Shown: positions 7,736 to 14,511 of the stretch, in pieces
Layout of the letters: each line of letters opens with the position of its first letter
How positions within the stretch are numbered: position 1 is the first letter of the stretch
Assembly (NCBI GenBank): GCA_010015675.1
Contig: ML976977.1
Location: 1,907,559-1,922,069, forward strand
Source of the DNA: Byssothecium circinans
Taxonomy: Eukaryota > Ascomycota > Dothideomycetes > Pleosporales > Massarinaceae
Direction of reading: 5' to 3'
Length of the DNA stretch: 14,511 bases
Made by a program: the position numbers and the translations under genes
The notes under the pieces: model-generated
What the model was told of the DNA's origin: nothing
Seen by the model: only the letters and a program-made list of their open reading frames with translations
The model's database searches: none

Positions 7736-8992
7736 TAGCTAAGAGCTAAATTCGCGTGTATTACTTAGAGTCCTTAATAGCCATAGCGTCTCTAGTAGTG
7801 GGGGTCCTAGCAGGGTGCGTATACGCACATTAAGGCGATTAAGCACTACCTGCGCGTTTAGAGGGACTAGCCCTATTGCCTTAAAGGCCTTTTAATAGTT
7901 CTAAACTATAAATACGCTTAAAAACGCGTCTTTAAAGGCTGGTAGGAACGCTTCCTTATTAATGTAAAAAACGCGCTGTTACGCTAAGCCCTAAACAATC
8001 TTAAAGTACTTGCGCTTAAGCGGTGAGAATAACACTACATTAAACGGCTAGAGGATGTGTGATAAGTGCGGTAGCATATAGAGCGTAAAGATCTTATTAT
8101 CTTAATAATAATCCTTAAAATCTTGATTTAGGTAGCTTTCGTGGCCATCTAAAATTAGCAACTAATAGACGCTAATAGTTCTCACTTTTATATGCACGTT
8201 AAAATGCTTTAGCTACGTAAGACTAAGCTTATTAGTCGTCTATCTATTCTCTAAGACTAAGAGCTTCTAATTACGTAGTATATTAGCTTCCTAGTACTAT
8301 AAAGAGATATAGACGCGTCCTTTATATATAATAAATAATAAGGCAAATATACTATTTAAACATATACTCTAGATATCTATTACTTACTCTTTATCACCTA
8401 GCTAAACTATTATAGGCCTTGCTTACTTCTCTAAGCTAGTAACCACTTTTATAGAGCTAATAACACCTATCTAAAAGCTAGTTTTATTAAAGTTATGTAT
8501 ATTATTATTATGTACGCTGTACTTTACTTTAGTATCCTATATAAGCTTAAACTACGTGCTAACTACCTTAGGATCTTCCTATTTTACCCTCTAATAGTCT
8601 TTTAAATAGTTTTAAATTATTCATAACTATTCTAAATAGTTTATAAACTATGCTACCTAGTTAATACCTACGTTCTTACTACCCCGCTCGCGTAATAGTT
8701 TATTCGCCATATCTGATACTTCGCCTAACGTAGGCGCGAATCCTCGTGAATTAAGGTTAAGGATATATTAGATGAGTGTCTCCTACTTAGTTAGGGATAG
8801 TTTTGAATGGTTTAGTACTATTTCTAGTTAAAAAGGTATTCCTCTAGCGCGTTTAGTAAGGACACGAGGCTTAACGTTAAAGACTGCAGCAGCGCTTTAA
8901 TAGCTTTCAAATTAGTCTCTATTATATGCGTTAAGGGCAAGCTATAGTCTACTTTCATGTTGCAGTCATTTAGACCTTTGTTATTAAGGCAT
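7620..8992 (-). pseudogene. T2 transposase, N-terminal and catalytic part
   Basis: The start is ATG at 8992-8990, giving M-P followed by former Gln codons (now TAA) and QRSK. N-terminal motifs are ALNAYNRD, AAAVFNVKPRVLTKRARGIP (helix-turn-helix, about 8870-8910), LSLTxxETLIxYILDLNSRGFAPTLGEVSDMANKLL (CENP-B-type half), and GINxVAxFIN. The DDE domain reads HNFNKTSFxIGVI near 8495 (normally NFDETGF; first Asp now Asn), then LLILDGHESYL near 8140 (second Asp kept). Last is LSHILxPFNVVLFSPLK near 8060 (normally HSSHxLQPLDVxxFxPL; third Asp now Asn). The tail reads GLVPLNAQVVLNRL, then SNTREF, then LVKGAKLVLHSTVLIKSRIT, at which point T1 interrupts it. The rest is at 5165-5487. All breaks are TAA, TAG or TGA at likely Gln/Trp sites. 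Confidence 0.85.
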
Positions 8993-9009
8993 TTTTGCGT
9001 TAAAGATAG

Positions 9010-9073
9010 AGTTAGTGTTGCTAAGGAATCATAAGTAGTTTAATAGTGTAGGCGGTTTAATAGTAGAATACGT
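9010..9073 (-). repeat. T2 right terminal inverted repeat
   Basis: The minus-strand sequence begins ACGTATTCTACTATTAAACC at 9073 and mirrors 5102-5165 with three transitions. The tandem 17-base unit is present here too. The transposase start codon lies 81 bases inside the element end. Confidence 0.9.
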
Positions 9074-9075
9074 TA

Positions 9076-10214
9076 TATCATTAAAGCACTAGTTATAAGG
9101 TAAGTTAGCGTAACTTCCTTTATTAATAGCGCTACTAGGAGCTAGGGTTTTAGACCTTATAAGGAACTAGGTTATATTTACTAGTTTATCACCTTAGGCT
9201 ACCTATTCCTAATGCTACTCGTCTAGTATTATTTGCTAGTGTCTTATAGAATTGCTATACTTCCTCTAGTAAGCATCCTTCTTAGATTTGCAGGGAAGGG
9301 TAAAGAGTATATAACGTTTATAATCCTTATCTAGGTATTCCTTTAAGGTAAGTAGGTTATAATTATGACCTTTCCTATCCCACGCGGTATCTTCCTTGCA
9401 GAGCGTGTGGTATATGTAGTTAAGGATCATCTTATACTATATCTAATCTACCTCTTTATATTCTTAGTCTACGGGGTGTCTTAAGGGGTGTTAGTATTAG
9501 CAATCTTTAATTTTATATTCTAGTATATTACTATCTATTAGTCCTACTAGCTAGTACTCTATAATATGCTTACTTAGCTAATGCGTCTAGTAGTACTAGT
9601 TGTAGCACTTCTACTAGCTAACACGTTTATACTACTATTGCTAATTACTAAAGTAATAAGTGTAGCAAGCTACTACTAGATAGTCTTTATCTAGGATTAT
9701 AATATGCGACGTTTATCTAGGTTATTATCTTATCTTATCTTGTTCGCGTTTTTAGTAGAGGTACTAATCCTCTTAGCAGTAATACTAATTAACTTCTTAG
9801 TATGAATCCTTCTCTAGTACTTTTACCCTAATATATTCCCCTATAACGTATAGGCCTTAGAGTTGTATAGCCTCTACTACTACTTTACTAGCTCTTTTAC
9901 TACATACTAATATAGGTATGTTGTAAGTTAGTCCTTTATACGTAGCACTAGTGTACCTCTAGTATACTTTTACGTCTACACGTATCTAAACTACCTAGTC
10001 TAGTACCTTGTTCTTAGCTAGACCTTAGCTTAGGTGTAATGCTCCTTCTTCCTAGAGATTAGTTTTTCTAATAATATTATTAGATAGTCTACATGCTTGA
10101 TCTAGTTCTAAAGGCGGGCAAGGAGTAGGCTACTAACGTAGCACCTCTAGTTTATCCTCCTTAGGTCCTATTGCCTAGAATTTAACTATCCTAATCTTGA
10201 TTACCTTAAGCTTG
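9076..10214 (-). pseudogene. Element A segment between Gag zinc knuckle and T2 insertion
   Basis: This is the resumed minus-strand frame of element A, lined up with B at about 12330-13485 on the plus strand; blocks around 9150-9400 and 13160-13440 match closely. It encodes about 380 residues of no known domain. Near 9570-9620 it has Cys/His motif copy 1, with KCYNxYYxTHxLSKHII, matching C-Y-x3-C-x2-H-x3-K-x3-G in B. A copy of the same motif nearer to the protease is at 4965-5015. The meaning of this large insert between Gag and protease is unknown; it could be a Gag C-terminal domain or a separate binding module. Confidence 0.6.
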
Positions 10215-10870
10215 CTAGCCTAGCCTTAGTTCTTTAGGTAGTCTCTACGGAAGTATCCTACTTTACTATACTAGAGACATACCTTCTTCTTAAAGTGTTC
10301 CTAGCATTATTTATAGGTTAGGCTATCTAGCTATCTTCCCTTATCTTTATTAAACTACTTTTTTTATTAGACTTTGTCTATTATCACTACATTACTATTA
10401 TAGTTATAGTATAGTGTCTTTAGCTTTCTATATCTTCTAAAGTTAGGAATAATTATTATTTCCTATTATTTCTTCTATAGCGCTTGTTTATAGAGCTAGT
10501 TATTAATTTAGGTAGCTAGGTTAATTATATCTTATAAGTCGTCTAGCTTATTATAATAGATTATCCTATCCTTAATAGTTTCCTTTAGCCTATTATAGTA
10601 AGCTATGCGCAACAGCGTATTATCCTAATTAATCTTTAACTATAGCTACTTAAACTTTGTTATATACTTAGCGATTAACCTCTCCTACTAGATCTAAGAT
10701 ATCTTTTACTCTACTTAGGTCTCTTTATTAAGTTCCCTAAATACCTTTTAAATCTCTTCTTTAAATGCTGTCTAGCTCTTAAAGATAGCCTTTATATTAT
10801 CTTTGCAATGCTTTATCTTATTTATAAGATAATTATCTATAAAGGGTTGTATCTAAGTAGCTGCCCTATC
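10215..10870 (-). pseudogene. Element A gag (C-terminal two thirds)
   Basis: The minus-strand frame gives ATxIQPFIDNYLINKIKHC just inside the break, then FKxLNKET, then DNTLLRIAYYNRLKETIKD, matching the retrotransposon Gag domain and element B at 11700-12070. The zinc knuckle follows at about 10230-10285: C-L-x-Y-S-K-V-G-Y-F-R-R-D-Y, a CX2CX4HX4C knuckle whose cysteines and histidine are partly lost to Tyr. Similarity to B's gag stops at 10870, where B's LTR begins; the missing gag start should lie right of B. Gag would form the virus-like particle and bind the RNA. Confidence 0.75.
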
Positions 10871-11330
10871 TGTTACAAGATAATGTATGAGCGCAGCTAC
10901 GGAAGAATGATACGCTTAGGGAGAGTATCAAATAGTAGGGCGCAGGATAGGGTTAAGGCGCTAGTCATGTGATAGTGATCCTACCAAGACTAAGAGATCT
11001 TAGGAGCAGACTAAGGTCCTAGATTAGATAGTGATCTAGGGAGTAGAGGCTCTAGGTAAGATTAAGGACTTATTAGAGGAATAAAATAAGTGGTATAAAG
11101 ACTAGATAGATTTCCTTTATCTTTCTAATTCTAATTCTTTATAGTTAACTCTCTATAGTTCATCTCTTACCTAGATTAATACTTAGTTATTCTATAGTTA
11201 GTTATAGAATTAGTTACTTTCGCACGTTTACCTCTTAAACTACTAAAGCACACTACCTAACGTATACGCCTTATACTAATTAACCTCCCCTAATATGGAT
11301 TAGGCTTAGCAAGTATACCCCTTAGTAGCA
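10871..11330 (+). repeat. 5' LTR of element B
   Basis: The 460-bp repeat begins TGTTAC and ends TAGTAGCA, corresponding to TGTTAT...GGTAACA of A's LTR. Similarity to the complement of 206-685 is best from about 11080 to 11325. The first 100 bases keep many CpA/TpG pairs, unlike the rest. As a 5' LTR it would have held the promoter and polyadenylation signal. Confidence 0.83.
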
Positions 11331-11511
11331 CTTTAACTACCTATAGGTTTAAGAACCTAAACGTATATAATAGCAGCTCCTACTACCCTACGTGCTGCTA
11401 GTAGTAGTGTTAGTACACCTACTTTAAGTCTAGTATTAGTAATAGCTAACTAGGCTAGCTAGCTATAGGAATAGGCTAAATAGATTAATAGATTAATGTA
11501 AGTAATTACTT
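11331..11511 (+). other. Element B untranslated leader
   Basis: This is the stretch between the LTR end and the readable gag frame, where the primer-binding site should directly follow 11330 (CTTTAACTAC...). I could not match it to a tRNA 3' end or to the LTR start (the self-priming option known in Tf1-like elements). AGCAGC near 11373 and GCTGCT near 11395 form a small inverted repeat. Confidence 0.4.
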
Positions 11512-12330
11512 AACTCTAGACTAAGGACACTGTACCCCATGGAAAGATTACGGCGCTAAAGAAGTATAATAGAGGATAAGATAGCTTAAAGCTATTCCTT
11601 ACTAACATAGATTTATACTGTCACTTCAATGCCCTAATAGAGGACTTAGATAAGATCCTTACGGCTAGTATACACTTAAAGGATAAGGTAGCTACTTAGA
11701 TACAGCCCTTTATAGATGACTATCTCATAAATAAGATAAGGTATTATAAGGATGACACGAAGACTATCTTTAAGAGCTAGATAGTATTCAAAGATAAGAT
11801 TTAGAAGGTGTTTAGAGAACTTAATAAAGAGACCTAGATAGAGTAAAAGATATCTTAGATCTAGTAGGATAGGTTAGGCGTGAGGTATATAATAGAGTTT
11901 AAATAACTATAGTTAAAGATTAATTAGGATAATACGCTGTTACGCATAGCCTTCTATAATAGGCTAAAGGAAACTGTTAAGGATACCATAATCTATTATA
12001 ATAAGCTAGAAGACTTATAAGACATAATTAACCTAGCTACCTAAATTAATAACAGGCTCTATAAGTAAGTAATATAGAAGAAATAATAGGATATAATAGT
12101 TATTCCTAACTCTAAAAGATATAGAAAACTAAAGACACCATGATATAACTAGGATAGTAATATGGTGATAACAGATAAAGTCTAATAAAAAAAGTAGTTT
12201 AATAAGGGTAAGGGAAGATAGCTAGATAGCCTAACCTATGAATAACGCTAAGAATGCTTTAAGAAGAAGGCATGTCTCTAATGTAGTAAAGTAGGACACT
12301 TCTACAAAGATTACCTAAAGAACTAAGGCT
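11512..12330 (+). pseudogene. Element B gag
   Basis: The frame can be read as KITALKKYNRG, DSLKLFLTNIDLYCHFN, DKILTASIHLKDKVAT, IQPFIDDYLINKIRYY, then ELNKET and DNTLLRIAFYNRLKETVKD, matching the Ty3/Gypsy retrotransposon Gag domain. A zinc knuckle follows at about 12272-12315: C-L-x-C-S-K-V-G-H-F-Y-K-D-Y, with three of four ligands kept and the last Cys now Tyr. No start codon survives in frame, so the left border is the first convincing codons. Stops are all TAA/TAG at likely Gln/Trp sites. The capsid part is better kept than in element A and supplies the gag region A lacks in this window. Confidence 0.78.
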
Positions 12331-13740
12331 AGGCTAGTAAGCTTAGAGTAGTTAAGATTAGGATAATTAGGTTTAAGGTAATAGGATCTAAGAAAAAAGA
12401 ACTAGAGGGGCTATATTAGTAGCCTACTCCTTACCCGCCTTTAGAACTAGATTAGGCGAAACCTTCTAATAATAACGTTAGCGAAATAGACCCTAAAATA
12501 CTCTTTAGAGAATTCTAAGAGTTACTAAGCCTAAGCTAAGGTCTAGCTAAGAATAAAGTGCTAGACTAGGTAGTTTAATAATAGCTAGATGCTAAAATAT
12601 GCTAGAGATACACTAGTACCATGCATGAAGGACTAACTTGCGCCATACCTATATTAGTGTACTGTAGAGAAGCTAGCAAGGTAGTAGTAGAGGCTATGCA
12701 AATCTAAGGCCTACACGTAATAAGGGCATACATTAGGGTGGAAGTACCTAAGAAGAATCCTTACTAGGAAGTTAATTAGTACTAGTGCTAGGTAGACTAA
12801 TACCTCTACTATAAGCGCAAATAAGATAAGGTAAGATGATAACCTAGGAGAATATTATATATCATAATTCTAGATAAGGACTATCTAGTAGCGGCTTACT
12901 ATACTCATTACTTTAGTAAATAGCAATAGCAGCATGAACGCATTAGGTAGCATAAGTGCTACGACGAGCACTACTAGGTGCATTAGCTAAGTAAGCATAT
13001 TATAGGATATTAGCTAGTAGGACCTATAGATAGGAAGATACTAGAATGCGACGTTAAAGACTACTAATATTAATACCCCCTAGGGCACCCCACGAGCTAA
13101 GAGCACGAAGAAGTGGACTAGGCATAGTGTGAGACGATTCCTAACTATATGTTCTACACGCTCTATAAAGAGGAAGCCGCGTAGGATAAGAAAGGTTAGG
13201 ACTATAACCTACTTATAGTAAAGGAATACCTAGATAAAGATTATAGACGCTATGCACTCCCTACCCTTCCTCATGAATCTAAGAAAGATGCTTAATAGAG
13301 GAAGTAAAGTAACTCTAAATAACACTAGTAAAAGTTACTAGATAATTAATACTAGGAAAGGGTAGCCTAAGGTGATAAGCTAGTAAACGTAACTTAGTTC
13401 CCTATAAGGTAAGGATCCCTAATACCTAATAACGCCCTAGAAAAGGAGAGTTATAATGACCTACCTTATAACTAATACTTTGATGACATATGCTAAGCAC
13501 ATCTCTTAGAGAAACTTAGGAAAGGTTTCCTAAGGAAGGAAGAAGTAAAGATAGAGCATAGACGTCTATCTTAGATAGCGTGTTATAATAATAGCTACTT
13601 AATACACCTATCTAATAAATAGGGATTAGGATAGTTTATATTAAAACTAAAGAGGTTAAAAAACTAGGATACTACTAGAGATAAGGTCACGCTAGTAAAA
13701 GTATTCCTATAATAACCCTATATAACGTATAACACCTAGA
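12331..13740 (+). pseudogene. Element B linker between Gag and protease with two Cys/His motifs
   Basis: About 470 codons continue the gag frame without a known domain. It reads HEGLTCAIPILVYC, then RAYIRVEVPKKNPY and, near 12950-13020, motif copy 1: KCYDEHYxVHxLSKHIIGY. Then come ETIPNYMFYTLYKEEA near 13140-13170, VKEYLDKDYRRYALP near 13220-13260, KLRKGFLRKEEVK near 13515-13550, and motif copy 2 near 13565-13630, IACYNNSYLIHLSNKxGLGxF. Both copies fit C-Y-x3-C-x2-H-x3-K-x3-G, the second Cys being Tyr now. The position of the T2 insertion in element A corresponds to about 13481-13500 here, which is uninterrupted. Confidence 0.6.
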
Positions 13741-14353
13741 TCTACTAGTTTATTAATTAAAGGTAGAGGTGCATGTACACGGACGCAGGCTTATAGCACT
13801 AGTAGATAGTAGAGCTATATAGATAATTATCTCCCCATGAGTAGTTAAGAAATATGACATACCCTATTAAGATAAGGAACGTCTAATATAAGTAGTATTA
13901 GCTAATAATAGACTAATATCCTATAGTAATAGATTCTTAAGGTTAGAAACCTAAGAAGTATTATTCTACGTACTTAGAATTAAGGATACAACATCCCTTA
14001 ACATTATAGATCTTAGTAAAGAAGACATGTTAATTAATTATAATTAGCTTAGGAAGCATAATCCTCCTATTAATTAGTAGAAAGGTATAATGTTTAGCTA
14101 AGAACTAGCACGTAAGGTTACTAGAACACACTACGGAAGATTAAGCCTAGTAATCTAGAGCTTATCTAGTTAGACTAGACAGATTAGCAAGATATTACCT
14201 TATAAGATTAGGAAGATCTATGAGAAGGACCCTTTATAAATAGGAGTTATCTAGATATAGAGAGTTATACCTATAAAGGATGAACCCTAACTAATAATAC
14301 TACTAGAATATAAAGAGTTTTAAGATCTATTTAAGGAAATAGAAGAAACTGTA
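13741..14353 (+). pseudogene. Element B aspartic protease and start of pol, truncated by T3
   Basis: The retropepsin block reads VEVHVHGRRLIALVDSRAI with the catalytic Asp at 13805-13807; the DSGA Gly is now Arg, then a stop. It is followed by IIISP and VVKKYDIPY. Downstream are LANNRLISY, LRLET, FYVLRIKDTTSLNIIDLSKEDMLINYNQLRKHNPP-type text (with RIP stops), and LEYKEFxDLFKEIEETV. That last phrase stands right before the LPEHxxWDH block that opens reverse transcriptase in this family. T3 cuts the frame there, so no polymerase is left in this copy within the window. Confidence 0.8.
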
Positions 14354-14361
14354 ACGTAAAG

Positions 14362-14392
14362 CACCACCGAACCGCCCACACCACCGAACCGC
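14362..14392 (+). repeat. Tandem 14-base direct repeat in T3 terminal repeat
   Basis: CACCACCGAACCGC occurs at 14362-14375 and 14379-14392, a spacing of 17 bases. The equivalent in T2 is ACTATTAAAC at 5111 and 5128, the same motif after C-to-T change. Subterminal repeats of this sort are often transposase contact sites; that role is inferred. Confidence 0.8.
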
Positions 14393-14424
14393 TCAAAAGC
14401 TTGGCATTGGAAAATCAAAACAGG

Positions 14425-14511
14425 ATATCTTAATAACAAAGCTAAACCTTAATATTTTCTTTTAAAATTTTAAACCTAGATAGATATATATATATACTAA
14501 TAGCTATTAAA
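14425..14511 (+). pseudogene. T3 transposase N-terminus, partial
   Basis: ATATCTTAATAACAAAGC at 14425 lines up with the T2 transposase start (ATGCCTTAATAACAAAGG on the minus strand from 8992). Read with a lost ATG (now ATA) and former Gln codons (TAA), it begins S-Q-Q-Q-S-Q in the same way. The start lies 71 bases from the element end, against 81 in T2. The remaining frame to the edge is open but too short and AT-rich to identify further; the plus-strand direction means the gene runs off the window. Confidence 0.5.

Larger units (their letters stand above)
5102..9073 (-). mobile_element. T2: pogo/Fot1-type DNA transposon inserted in element A
   Basis: Terminal inverted repeats of 64 bp (5102-5165 and 9010-9073) differ at only three sites, all C/T transitions. 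The element is flanked by TA at 5100-5101 and 9074-9075, the target duplication of the Tc1/mariner-pogo group. Without the nested T1 copy and its extra TA, T2 is about 1.84 kb, the usual size for fungal Fot1-like elements, with one transposase gene on the minus strand. The empty site can be seen in element B around 13481-13500, where the same coding stretch is uninterrupted. T2 is RIP-mutated, but less evenly than the retroelements. Confidence 0.9.
206..10870 (-). mobile_element. Element A: Ty3/Gypsy chromovirus-like LTR retrotransposon, RIP-degraded, interrupted
   Basis: Read on the minus strand the order is gag, linker, protease, reverse transcriptase, RNase H, integrase, chromodomain, polypurine tract, 3' LTR. 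This is the Ty3/Gypsy order, and a C-terminal chromodomain points to the chromovirus branch. The element is split by transposon T2 (5102-9073). On its 5' side it stops at 10870 inside gag, exactly where the 5' LTR of element B begins (TGTTAC). This suggests B jumped into A and that A's gag start and 5' LTR lie beyond the right edge. Every domain carries many TAA/TAG codons at former Gln/Trp positions and Asp-to-Asn or Gly-to-Arg changes typical of RIP, so it cannot move by itself. Without the T2/T1 insertion the visible part is about 6.7 kb. Confidence 0.88.
10871..14353 (+). mobile_element. Element B: Ty3/Gypsy retrotransposon, 5' half, inserted in element A
   Basis: It runs from a 5' LTR (10871-11330) through gag, the unknown linker and protease, and stops at 14353, just before reverse transcriptase, where T3 has inserted at a TA. 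It is a relative of element A in the opposite orientation; LTR, gag, linker and protease all align. Because A's gag homology ends exactly where B's TGTTAC begins, B most likely inserted into A; CTATC at 10866-10870 would be one copy of the target duplication. It is densely RIP-mutated except for roughly its first 100 bases. Confidence 0.85.
14354..14511 (+). mobile_element. T3: pogo/Fot1-type transposon end, partial
   Basis: After TA (14352-14353) the sequence begins ACGTAAAGC and runs into a CA-rich terminal repeat like that of T2 (ACGTATTCT...), with ACCGCCCACAC in common. The element enters from here and leaves the window at 14511, so its right end and target duplication are not seen. It interrupts element B at the start of reverse transcriptase. 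The first 70 bases show almost no RIP, whereas the bases after about 14430 are AT-rich. Confidence 0.75.

Noticed and set aside
10871..10967. First thought to be a piece of host DNA between A and B
   Set aside because: TGTTAC at 10871 mirrors the LTR end, A's gag homology ends exactly there, and this segment aligns, though weakly, with the start of A's LTR.
1..14511. Novel host gene cluster, defence system, CRISPR or RNA gene
   Set aside because: All recognisable coding remnants belong to retrotransposons or pogo-type transposons; no regular spacer array, tRNA cloverleaf or rRNA-like block was seen.

Overview
The window is a block of nested, dead transposable elements from a filamentous ascomycete (Pezizomycotina). 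No host gene is visible. The DNA is AT-rich, CpA and TpG are scarce, TpA is in great excess, and CpG is still common. That is the mark of repeat-induced point mutation (RIP, C to T mostly in CpA), not of CpG-methylation decay. Old reading frames can still be followed through TAA/TAG codons that were CAA, CAG or TGG. The species cannot be named from this sequence.

Nesting, from outermost inward: (1) Element A is a Ty3/Gypsy chromovirus-like LTR retrotransposon on the minus strand. Its 3' LTR is at 206-685, with the polypurine tract, chromodomain, integrase, RNase H, reverse transcriptase and protease rightwards to about 5099. After a large insertion it continues at 9076-10870 with the Gag side, then is broken. 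(2) T2, a pogo/Fot1-type DNA transposon (5102-9073, TA target duplication), sits in A between gag and protease. (3) T1, a second pogo-type transposon (5488-7617, TA target duplication), sits inside the C-terminal coding region of T2's transposase. (4) Element B, a diverged relative of A on the plus strand, enters A's gag at 10870/10871. It has a 5' LTR (10871-11330), gag, a linker and protease. (5) T3, a relative of T2, cuts B at 14353/14354 just before B's reverse transcriptase and runs off the right edge.

A and B serve as references for each other. B gives the uninterrupted site for T2, and the A/B and LTR comparisons fix most borders. The insertion order is A before B before T3, and A before T2 before T1. 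Everything is a pseudogene. Several catalytic Asp codons have become Asn. The only long open stretch is the N-terminal helix-turn-helix part of the T1 transposase (7232-7528), inside a RIP-poor island that also covers about 120 bp of T2.

Features most worth following: a plus-strand extra reading frame in A between the chromodomain and the 3' LTR (702 to about 1440); a duplicated Cys/His motif between Gag and protease in both A and B; 17-bp-period repeats in the terminal inverted repeats of all three DNA transposons; and RIP-poor patches at element ends. I found no tRNA, rRNA, CRISPR or bacterial-type signals. Domain borders of pseudogenes are approximate, because they were read by hand translation.
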